Shown here: positions 8,560-16,577 of the stretch, piece by piece
Layout: the number at the start of each line of letters is the position of its first letter
Position numbering within the stretch: the first letter of the stretch is position 1
From: Prevotella sp.
Lineage (GTDB): Bacteria; Bacteroidota; Bacteroidia; Bacteroidales; Bacteroidaceae
Assembly (NCBI GenBank): GCA_016286575.1
Contig: JAEETB010000001.1
Location: forward strand, 1-64,000
Direction: 5' to 3'
Length of the DNA: 64,000 nucleotides
Made by a program: the position numbers and the translations under genes
Notes under the pieces: generated by a model
What the model saw: only the letters and a program-made list of their open reading frames with translations
The model's database searches: none
Told to the model about the DNA's origin: nothing

Positions 8560-11500
8560 CTATACATCATCATCTTTATTCACAATTCGTTCTGGGAGCG
8601 CACTTGATTTGTAGTTCCTCGCTTTGTCCAACTCTAATCTGTTACTTCTTGAATAAAATTTAGCCATACCAGCCAAATAGAGTAACTTGGTGTTGCCAGC
8701 ATCTTGTTCGGACATCACATCGAAACGCCACTTATACAAGAGCAAATCCAAAGTATTTCCAAAGTAGTAAGAGTTTCTGTCCGCTTCTGCCAAATATTTA
8801 CGCACGTTCTCAGCCCATTTATCCGGCTGCTCGCTAACTACGATACCTATGAGCAGGTGTTTCGCAATAGGATTTATAGGATTGTTAATCTTATCATATA
8901 TCAAATTGGCCAGTTTGGCTGAATAAATATCGTCTTTATACCATGACAGCATATTGAAAGGAATAGAGACAATGACATCCACCAAGCGTTCATCGTCTGA
9001 TATATTGCTGTCACTAAATGTTTCATCCAACTGAAGGCTGAAGCCATCATAACCAGCCACGCCATCACGAGCCAATGCAGGAGCCATAAGGTAGATGACT
9101 TTTACAACAGCAAGCCATGCCTTGGTTATGGAATCAAATAGTTCTTCTTTCAGTTCTGGACGAATATAGTCACTGTTGCGCATAGCTTTAGACGCTATAC
9201 CAATCATCTCCTGCAGATAGGAAACGGAGTAGTTCTTCATCACATGGTAAACATCCTGATGATATGGTCGCGACGGATTATAGTTTTTATCTTCCCATGC
9301 ATCCTTTATTCTGTCGGGAAGTTTTGACTTCTGGAGATTGTCCTCCAGCTGCTGAATCACATTTTCAATCTGCGCCTCGTTCCTCTTCATCTTAAGCCGC
9401 TGGAATGGATTGACATCTTCAGGGATTCCCACTTTCGACTCTACACTCTGAGTAATATTCTGTATGTCTTTTATCAGCAATTCAGCGGCATCGTTACGCG
9501 TACGGTCGCTACCAGTATAGAACTCCATGATCTCTGGATAGTGGGCATAGTTCTCTTTATCGAGGATGATCGATGCAAACTCCTGGGACTTGGTCATCCG
9601 CATTGCTGCAAAATAGTAAACCCAGAAAGCAAAACGAAAACTGAAGAGATGGGGTTCGTACTGACAGAGTATCTGGTTGTTCAGCAGGATATCAAACAAA
9701 TAACGATAGTCTAGCGTTATCTTCTGTGCATCGCAGAATTTCTTTGAAGCATCAAAGAATTCTTCATCGCTGAAATAGTAATGCTCCGTACGTATAATGT
9801 GTTCGCAGATATAACCAAGCACAAACTCACAGTCCTTTACATCAGGAAGAGATTTGTAATTAGGCACTGTCTCGTTATCGAAAATGATAGAGAGCAGGCG
9901 CTGAATCATGGCCGTACGGTTGACGGGGTTGTCGTCAAACGATTTGTTGAACACCTCCAATAGCGAGATACAACTCAACGGTGTACGATGCATATTGAAG
10001 TTGGTAATATCAGCATTCAGTCGTTTCAGCACCTTGTCGTTCTCATCAATCCGCATCTTCTGGTTGTAAACCTCTACCATTTTACGTACCTGAAAAGTCT
10101 GCAATGGTGCCATGAACAAATTGACAAACGAGAAATCCTGATTGGAGGTAAACTCTTTTTCTATAAGGCTTTTCTCCAACATCGAGCTCAACAGCATGAT
10201 GGGTATTTCAGGATACTTAGCCAAAGTGAACGTCAGGATTTCCTTTGAGTCTTTGTTCGACACATTCCAATTGTCGAATACTATCCATCGTACATCCTGT
10301 GGTTTCTTCTCAAAAGTAGCCAACTGATTTTCGAACAGTTTCTCCGGTTTTCCTTTCTTATACAGGGCACAATCTAAAAACAGACCAAACTTATTCTTTT
10401 CACGCCATAAGCGCAGCAGGAAATGCCAGGCAAACGAGGTCAAGCCATATTGGGCTGGCGTAACTATCTTAATACGTTTAGGTTCCTCATTAAGGATGTT
10501 GTCCTCAGAGAAAAGCTTTTCCTTCTTGAGAGTAAACGCTCGGTCAAAACGCTCCACGCTAAAATAGCGGTCCAACCATACCAGCGACTTGTCGCCATAG
10601 ACAGCCATCGAATCGTTGAGGCGTTCTTCAAAGAGGATAGTTACCTTATCCTTGATGGTTGCCTTTTGCTGTTCTATATTCACAATACCGTCTTCCTCTT
10701 CAGTAAAGCTCCCACCAGGGCGGAAAGCATTACGCTTGTCATTCCACTCACGATAGGTAATCTTCTTTACACCATCGGTATCCAGTTCAATGATGCTGTA
10801 GCCAAGGGTATCTTTCTTATCAGTGAACAGCTGGGGTGCCATACACCAGATGTAGGAATCCTTGCCATTATTGTTGCATAATAAATCCTGCTCGTGGCTA
10901 TGTCCGGTAAGAACCAGATCAAAATTCTGCTTAACTATCTTCTTCAACTCTGCAGATGCCCAGTTGGTATAGTAATCGAAAGGATGGTGCATCAAGAGTA
11001 TTTTTTTCTTCTTGTTATTGCTCACCCATTCGTAGAGTCTACGGGTATCTATGCACAAGCGTTTATCGTCTTTCTGAAGCAAGGGGTAGTTATCATCCTT
11101 CACGCCTGCAAACGAAGTAAGTGCAGAATTAAGACAATATACACTCCACTCGTCATTCAGTTCCACAGGATAGCCAATCAGGTTGAACCCATCACGCTCC
11201 AACCCGTGTATCATGTAGTCATTGTACTGAAGGAATTTGTGTAGGAGCAGGATTCCATTCTCTGAATTAACAAACGTGTTAAAAGAATCCTCCGTAAAGT
11301 TCTGGCTCACTACAGGGCCATATACAACTATATTCTCCTTTATCCACGCACGATGTGCGTCATGGTTCCCGGGGACACAGATGATATTCTTCTTTTTGAC
11401 CCCAGTAGCCATGATAGGCTTGATGAATTGTTTATAAAATGCTCGGTAGATATCCGGAGTGTCGGGATTCTTCACCAAATCACCTCCAAGGCACACAAAA

Positions 11501-11631
11501 ACCTCATGGTCGTTCATAAGCTCTTTCTGCTTCTTGAAGTCCTCCAAGAAAGCGTCCATCACTAATCCTTGGTTCTCAGCCTTGTCTTCCGAGAAATGAA
11601 TGTCTGATACAAAGAATATAGCTACCTTCAT
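8560..11631 (-). CDS. calcineurin-like metallophosphoesterase fused to a large STAND-like region without a canonical Walker A
   Basis: SDIHFSED, GGDLV, PGNHDAHR, MHHPFD, LTGHSHEQD metallophosphoesterase motifs; later VTPAQYGLTSFAWHF...DVRWIVFDNWN...MLLSSMLEKSL in a STAND-like arrangement. Confidence 0.75.
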   Translation of the reverse strand: MKVAIFFVSDIHFSEDKAENQGLVMDAFLEDFKKQKELMNDHEVFVCLGGDLVKNPDTPDIYRAFYKQFIKPIMATGVKKKNIICVPGNHDAHRAWIKENIVVYGPVVSQNFTEDSFNTFVNSENGILLLHKFLQYNDYMIHGLERDGFNLIGYPVELNDEWSVYCLNSALTSFAGVKDDNYPLLQKDDKRLCIDTRRLYEWVSNNKKKKILLMHHPFDYYTNWASAELKKIVKQNFDLVLTGHSHEQDLLCNNNGKDSYIWCMAPQLFTDKKDTLGYSIIELDTDGVKKITYREWNDKRNAFRPGGSFTEEEDGIVNIEQQKATIKDKVTILFEERLNDSMAVYGDKSLVWLDRYFSVERFDRAFTLKKEKLFSEDNILNEEPKRIKIVTPAQYGLTSFAWHFLLRLWREKNKFGLFLDCALYKKGKPEKLFENQLATFEKKPQDVRWIVFDNWNVSNKDSKEILTFTLAKYPEIPIMLLSSMLEKSLIEKEFTSNQDFSFVNLFMAPLQTFQVRKMVEVYNQKMRIDENDKVLKRLNADITNFNMHRTPLSCISLLEVFNKSFDDNPVNRTAMIQRLLSIIFDNETVPNYKSLPDVKDCEFVLGYICEHIIRTEHYYFSDEEFFDASKKFCDAQKITLDYRYLFDILLNNQILCQYEPHLFSFRFAFWVYYFAAMRMTKSQEFASIILDKENYAHYPEIMEFYTGSDRTRNDAAELLIKDIQNITQSVESKVGIPEDVNPFQRLKMKRNEAQIENVIQQLEDNLQKSKLPDRIKDAWEDKNYNPSRPYHQDVYHVMKNYSVSYLQEMIGIASKAMRNSDYIRPELKEELFDSITKAWLAVVKVIYLMAPALARDGVAGYDGFSLQLDETFSDSNISDDERLVDVIVSIPFNMLSWYKDDIYSAKLANLIYDKINNPINPIAKHLLIGIVVSEQPDKWAENVRKYLAEADRNSYYFGNTLDLLLYKWRFDVMSEQDAGNTKLLYLAGMAKFYSRSNRLELDKARNYKSSALPERIVNKDDDV

Positions 11632-11647
11632 AATTTCCCCTCCTTAA

Positions 11648-13150
11648 TTATGCTTGTTTATACTTATTCTCTACAGCCTCTACCAGTTTGATGGCATATT
11701 TCCAGTTGTCATCGGTCTTATACTCGGTCTTCCCCCAATAGTCAACGATGGTCTGACCGGTGGTAATATCAGCCATGATATCCTCGCCCTTCAGACAATT
11801 ATATATCTCGTTACCAAATTTCGTCTTCTTTACGAAAGGATTTATCGCATCAGCAGCTACACGTAGCAACTGTACATAGGGCTTCAATTTAATTTTGTCA
11901 CGATCTTTCTCAAAAAGTTTTAGCAACTGATCCTGACCCTGACCGTAGTCAGCCCTCAACTCTGCTGAGAACAGACGTTCGAAGAAAGCATCCAACTCAC
12001 CCACCTTATGCCCGTGGGCTATCAGCGGTGTAAGTTTGCTATTGTATTTCTTTACGAGATTCAACACTCCATCTACCCTCTCCTGCACTTTTGTCCCATG
12101 ACGAGAGCCATTGAAGCGGCTCTCAAGTATAGGATCAAAATAATCCTTCATTGCGTCCATTAAGGCGAAGAGTGCTTGCAAGTTCATTTCCTGCTCTTCA
12201 GTGAGGTACACATCTTTACGAATCAGATAGTTCGAAACCTTATCTTCATCTAGCACCGGAAAACTGTTTTCACCATCCAGTCTTATAAAATACAGGAACA
12301 TGGCAAACAATTCATCGTCTGCCATGGGTTTGGCATTTGCTGGTATCTGGTCTTCTGATGGATTGGTTTCTTCTTGACTAAACAACGTACGCAGTTTACC
12401 CAGCAGTTCCTCTTGATCGTTTTTTGCGAGTTTCAGTTGCGAGAGTTCCCCTTTGGCGGTTAATTCTAGCAATCGCTGTTTAAGATAACAGAACTGTCCT
12501 TTTACGGTCTTGCTATCTGGCATACAGCAGAAATACTTGTAGTTTGTCAGCTCTGTCTGCACTTGCGCCTTCTTCGTTGAATCCTCCAAATAAAGCCGCA
12601 GGGCTTCTTTGCGTTTTTCTTCTGGCCAGTCCACTGGCATTATAGCCAACTTCAGCAGATGCTCATACACCTTTTGTAACGCCATACGGAAGGCATCCAC
12701 CATGTCCGAAGACTTCATTTTCAAGATAGCCCTGAAAGGCTCCAGTATCTCCTCATCAGGCAATGGCATAGAGCCTTCCGCACTGTCATCCGGAAGTTTA
12801 TCCAAGTGATAACCGAAAAGCTGATTCACAATAATGGTAAGGCGTTTAGCCCTACCTTCCGCAAAGAAGTTCTTATCTTCTACTTGGTATTCTACCCCAC
12901 CAAGCTGTTCTATCCACTGCTGTATCTCCTTCAGCCAGTTGTCAAACTGGAAGCGAACAAAGAAACGGATATCCATATCCGCCTGCATACGATAGTAACG
13001 CGACGACAAACCGCGGGCTATGTTGTAGGCCTCCAAAGCAAACAAGAACATATCGCTCCGATGGCGAAAGATGGGCATATTGCCACTCGCCATCATAAAC
13101 TGCAAGTGCTCAAGTCTGGCTGTTATCAATTTTGTCTGGTCTTCTTTCAT
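11648..13150 (-). CDS. uncharacterised ~500-aa helical protein, operon partner of the metallophosphoesterase
   Basis: Long ORF 16 bp upstream of 8560-11631 on the same strand; no motif recognised. Confidence 0.7.
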   Translation of the reverse strand: MKEDQTKLITARLEHLQFMMASGNMPIFRHRSDMFLFALEAYNIARGLSSRYYRMQADMDIRFFVRFQFDNWLKEIQQWIEQLGGVEYQVEDKNFFAEGRAKRLTIIVNQLFGYHLDKLPDDSAEGSMPLPDEEILEPFRAILKMKSSDMVDAFRMALQKVYEHLLKLAIMPVDWPEEKRKEALRLYLEDSTKKAQVQTELTNYKYFCCMPDSKTVKGQFCYLKQRLLELTAKGELSQLKLAKNDQEELLGKLRTLFSQEETNPSEDQIPANAKPMADDELFAMFLYFIRLDGENSFPVLDEDKVSNYLIRKDVYLTEEQEMNLQALFALMDAMKDYFDPILESRFNGSRHGTKVQERVDGVLNLVKKYNSKLTPLIAHGHKVGELDAFFERLFSAELRADYGQGQDQLLKLFEKDRDKIKLKPYVQLLRVAADAINPFVKKTKFGNEIYNCLKGEDIMADITTGQTIVDYWGKTEYKTDDNWKYAIKLVEAVENKYKQA

Positions 13151-13357
13151 ACAAGTTATCTTGAGGTCATCGTAGACTGGCAGTCTACAGATATCGTAAA
13201 TTACTGATTATCAATACTTATATAATAGATTGTTAAGAGACGTAAATAGATTGGGAAGACGGGCAATCCCTTATTTCCTTTGCAACCAGAATCCGACGAA
13301 AACCGCATCCCGGGTAGCAGTTGACAGAGGATTTCACTGAGATAAATAACAAAAAGT

Positions 13358-13891
13358 ATGACAATTAAAAAATGTACGTGTATGAACAGTAACAATTCAT
13401 TATCACCGCATTTCGAGCTCCGCGAATTTGTCGTCAGTCAGACGGCTCTCGATCATGGGCTTGACAACACGCCTCCCGCTGAGGCGGTAGAGAACCTTCG
13501 CGCTCTCTGCGTTCACACACTGGAACCGCTTCGTGAGGCCCTGGGCTTGCCCATCATCATCACCAGCGGCTACCGTTGCAAGAAACTCAACCACCTTCTG
13601 GTGAACCACTCCACGAAGAGCCAGCACATGAACGGCGAAGCAGCGGACTTCTATGTGGGCTGGAACGGTCCCGAAAATGAGAAACCCTCACGCTGGGAAC
13701 TCCTCATCAAGGCCTTCCGCCAGATCATTACGGATGACAGCATTGCTTTCGATCAGTGTATCATCTATCCCTCTTTCATCCACGTGAGCTACGTGCGTTC
13801 CGGTCACAAGAACCGCAGCAAACTCACTCGCGGTTTCGGTAATGGCAAGTATGCCGCCCTGACCCGTGCACAAGCTTTAGCGCTGGAATAA
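13358..13891 (+). CDS. M15-family peptidase (D-Ala-D-Ala carboxypeptidase/endolysin-like)
   Basis: HFELREFVVS...IIITSGYRCKKLNHLL...STKSQHMNGEAADFY. Confidence 0.8.
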   Translation: MTIKKCTCMNSNNSLSPHFELREFVVSQTALDHGLDNTPPAEAVENLRALCVHTLEPLREALGLPIIITSGYRCKKLNHLLVNHSTKSQHMNGEAADFYVGWNGPENEKPSRWELLIKAFRQIITDDSIAFDQCIIYPSFIHVSYVRSGHKNRSKLTRGFGNGKYAALTRAQALALE

Positions 13892-13895
13892 TTTT

Positions 13896-13945
13896 CCGCT
13901 CGACCCGAAGGGGCGCTTGCTACCAACGGGAAGCAAGAATCTTCA
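13896..13945. repeat. short double-hairpin repeat, copy 3
   Basis: ccgctcgacccgaaggggcgcttgctaccaacgggaagcaagaatcttcaa, almost identical to copy at 14970. Confidence 0.75.
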
Positions 13946-13984
13946 ATTTTCAATATTTAATTTTCAATTAAACATTTAGAATTT

Positions 13985-14686
13985 ATGGCACAGATTAAAC
14001 AAGTCGGCATTGGCCGCAAATCAACCGGTACCATCGACGGTATCACCTATTATGTTCGTGGTGGCGTTACCTACGCCCGTAGTACTCCTAACATGCCCGC
14101 CAGTGTTTACAACACCCCTGAGGCAAAGCTGCGTCAGGCCATCTTTAAGATGATCCAGATGCACCTGAAGCACCACCTGCGTACCATCAAGCAGACCTTC
14201 ACGCCCAAGGGCAATGGTAGTGCATCCAACCGCTACTACAGCCTCAACAGTAAGGGCCTTTCTGCCGCACTAACTCCTCTGGCTGAGCTCTATCTGGAAG
14301 GTCAGGATGTCACAATCACCGATGTAGAGGCCGCCATCAGCGCCTACGCTGCTGAGCATCCCACCTCTATTAAGATTGCCTCCAAGAGCGGCTACGCAGA
14401 GGTCTACCTCACAGGCGATTGGCCCGACACTATCACGCTCAACGCCCTTGCAGGCGACAGCACCGTCATCATCATCGTGAATGAGAATGGTGTCCAGACC
14501 ACCATCAACGCGGATGGTACGGTAACTACCGAGACCTATAGCGGCAACTCAGGTGGCGGTTCAGACTCTGGTAACGGTTCGAACTCTGGCTCCGGCAGCG
14601 ATTCAGGCTCAGGAGACTCAGGTTCAGGAGACTCAGGTTCCAGCGGTGATGACTCTGGCGGCGGCGGCTTCGACACCGGTAATTAA
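13985..14686 (+). CDS. DUF6266-like protein with Ser/Gly/Asp-rich C-terminal tail
   Basis: GTIDGITYYVRGGVTYARSTPNMP...; tail SGNGSNSGSGSDSGSGDSGSGDSGSSGDDSGGGG. Confidence 0.6.
   Translation: MAQIKQVGIGRKSTGTIDGITYYVRGGVTYARSTPNMPASVYNTPEAKLRQAIFKMIQMHLKHHLRTIKQTFTPKGNGSASNRYYSLNSKGLSAALTPLAELYLEGQDVTITDVEAAISAYAAEHPTSIKIASKSGYAEVYLTGDWPDTITLNALAGDSTVIIIVNENGVQTTINADGTVTTETYSGNSGGGSDSGNGSNSGSGSDSGSGDSGSGDSGSSGDDSGGGGFDTGN
14606..14635 (+). repeat. two 15-bp tandem units encoding GSGDS in the SG-rich tail
   Basis: ggctcaggagactca / ggttcaggagactca. Confidence 0.7.
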
Positions 14687-14732
14687 TCCTCCCTCTCAAC
14701 AGTATGATGGTATCATTTAAACTTATAAAGCA

Positions 14733-14915
14733 ATGAAGATCAAACTATCACAAGATCAGATTGACAGCATCCTGGAAGATCCCCAGAAGGCCCAGGAAGC
14801 TGGTGTGAAGACCTCCGACCCTTGGTGGGTTATAGTGCTGAAGGTAATAGCCTACATCATCGGTCTCCTCCTTGGAGGTACACTGACCACTTCATGTGTT
14901 TCACACTTGATGTAA
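14733..14915 (+). CDS. small single-TM protein, 'smalltalk'-like
   Basis: 60 aa; WWVIVLKVIAYIIGLLLGGTLTTSCVS at the C-terminus; position within a peptidase cassette. Confidence 0.55.
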   Translation: MKIKLSQDQIDSILEDPQKAQEAGVKTSDPWWVIVLKVIAYIIGLLLGGTLTTSCVSHLM

Positions 14916-14969
14916 CTCTCGCCAGCCCTTCCGCCCCTTGCGGAGCGGAGGGCTTCCCCTTTCAATTTT

Positions 14970-15020
14970 CCGCTCGACCCGAAGGGGCGCTTGCTACCAA
15001 CGGGACGCAAGAATTTTCAA
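14970..15020. repeat. short double-hairpin repeat, copy 4
   Basis: ccgctcgacccgaaggggcgcttgctaccaacgggacgcaagaattttcaa. Confidence 0.75.
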
Positions 15021-15037
15021 TAAAAAAAGGTTATGCT

Positions 15038-15325
15038 ATGCGCAATATTAAGTATTTTTTCGTCAATGAAACGTCATCTCCATCCCCTACTCCTGATGCT
15101 CTTGGCAGCATCGTTTCTGACTTCCGATACAGCCACATCATCGATGCAGCAGGCCTCTCGCGAGCAGAACTCCTCCAACTTCTATCACTCGCCCGTCGCC
15201 ACTATCCAGAAGCCAAGATCCTCAGTCTCTCAGAAATCAACGGTCGGAGTATCCGTCCTAGCGATTCCATGAACCAACTCAGGAAAGAGCTGAGCGACCT
15301 GACGCCACTTCCCCAGAATCTATAA
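15038..15325 (+). CDS. short protein resembling an internally deleted N-acetylmuramoyl-L-alanine amidase
   Basis: MRNIKYFFVNETSS...RYSHIIDAAG...LLQLLSLARRHYPEAKILSLSEIN; amidase-like ends without the catalytic centre. Confidence 0.4.
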   Translation: MRNIKYFFVNETSSPSPTPDALGSIVSDFRYSHIIDAAGLSRAELLQLLSLARRHYPEAKILSLSEINGRSIRPSDSMNQLRKELSDLTPLPQNL

Positions 15326-15330
15326 CAGAT

Positions 15331-15355
15331 GCCTCGTCCACCAAGCGAGGCTTTT
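15331..15355 (+). terminator. intrinsic terminator
   Basis: gCCTCGtccaccaagCGAGGctttt directly after the ORF stop. Confidence 0.6.
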
Positions 15356-15370
15356 CCCACTCCTCAGGGT
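15356..15370 (+). repeat. 15-bp direct repeat, left copy
   Basis: cccactcctcagggt, identical to 16256-16270. Confidence 0.8.
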
Positions 15371-15375
15371 TATCT

Positions 15376-16152
15376 CTAAATTGAATTAATCTCTACCCAA
15401 GCTGGCGACTCTTCTTTTTTGCTCCACAACACATAATCGAGTTGGCGATTGACAAGTGCCTGCAGCAGTTCCTTATGTACGGTTTTCTCCAAGTCGTTCA
15501 CAATGAGCAAACCACGGATATCCTTATCAGATACAAGTCTACGATAGTCTTTTACTTCTTCCATGCCTAGAATAAAGGCGGCCAAGTTATTCTTATCAAG
15601 GTTGCCTACAGCCTGCACTAAGAATTCAGTATTCGGACGAGACACAACATAATCGAAAGTAAAGTCAATGCCCGAACGTCCTTTAATTTGCATTTGAGGC
15701 ACAGCATTTACTCTCTTATCCATCATTAACATCTTTACATTCTTCTGAAAGATGCTACTTCCTTGAGAAGTCATATCATTAATAGCAAACATTGCCATCA
15801 GCAAGCTATATTTACCCTGCTCAAACTTTTCTTTCTCCACCTTCACATCCAAAACACCATCATCACTTATATTCACTCTGAATTTCGAGAGTATCACCTC
15901 CAAAAGATGTTTCTGTTCTGGTTCATTCATGTCAAGACCAGTCGTTTCGGCATTCCATATAGTCTGTCCATCATCCGACAAACAAATAGAATCCATATCT
16001 TCCTTAATATACAATTCGAGCAGATCATTATAGAGTCCTAAAAATGGCGTGGGCATAGAAGTCCATCCTGTTTTAGAATCATAAATTGGTGCTGGCTTAG
16101 CATGAAGCCATCTCGAGTAATCATTTATCATACTGTCTGACAAGACCATCAT
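15376..16152 (-). CDS. DUF1828/DUF1829-like protein
   Basis: TPFLGLYNDLLELYIKEDMDSICLSDDGQTIW (DUF1828-like) and QIKGRSGIDFTFDYVVSRP (DUF1829-like). Confidence 0.65.
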   Translation of the reverse strand: MMVLSDSMINDYSRWLHAKPAPIYDSKTGWTSMPTPFLGLYNDLLELYIKEDMDSICLSDDGQTIWNAETTGLDMNEPEQKHLLEVILSKFRVNISDDGVLDVKVEKEKFEQGKYSLLMAMFAINDMTSQGSSIFQKNVKMLMMDKRVNAVPQMQIKGRSGIDFTFDYVVSRPNTEFLVQAVGNLDKNNLAAFILGMEEVKDYRRLVSDKDIRGLLIVNDLEKTVHKELLQALVNRQLDYVLWSKKEESPAWVEINSI

Positions 16153-16255
16153 TACTTACATCCCTAAGATGAAAAGACATCTTAACCCCCACCTTATCAC
16201 TATGAAAGACATCAAGCACATATATATTAAATCAGTTGAAACAGAGCATGTGCGT

Positions 16256-16270
16256 CCCACTCCTCAGGGT
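16256..16270 (+). repeat. 15-bp direct repeat, right copy
   Basis: cccactcctcagggt, exactly 900 bp from the left copy. Confidence 0.8.
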
Positions 16271-16529
16271 CACCCCGCCAACTAGCAGGGAGCACACTGA
16301 ACACGATATGATTGCCACACACTTCATAGATGATTGACATCCAAATGCATCATGATTTGCAGTAATCGAGGCCAAAGATACAAATAATCCACGAAGATTC
16401 CAAATAAAACGGCAAAAAACTCACAAATGATACTTAAGCATGGGTCAGAAGGCTATTCACACAAGCCCACATTAGCAATGAAACAAAGAAAAAGTTAATT
16501 TCTTACATTACTATCGTAGAAATTTATTA

Positions 16530-16537
16530 TCTTTGTA
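16530..16537 (+). promoter_or_regulatory. Bacteroidetes-type -7 box (TAnnTTTG)
   Basis: tatctttg ~40 bp upstream of the ATG at 16578. Confidence 0.45.
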
Positions 16538-16577
16538 ACCTAAATCCCACAATGGAAAACTTTTAAAAAATACGTTT

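Noticed and set aside
10423-10881. 152-aa plus-strand ORF antisense to the metallophosphoesterase gene, and many similar antisense ORFs in the track
   Set aside because: Lies wholly within a strong coding sequence on the other strand; no motif or promoter support.
13408-13432. catttcgagctccgcgaatt resembles part of the double-hairpin repeat at 25986
   Set aside because: It encodes the expected HFELREF start of the M15 peptidase and lacks the rest of the repeat; similarity is probably chance.
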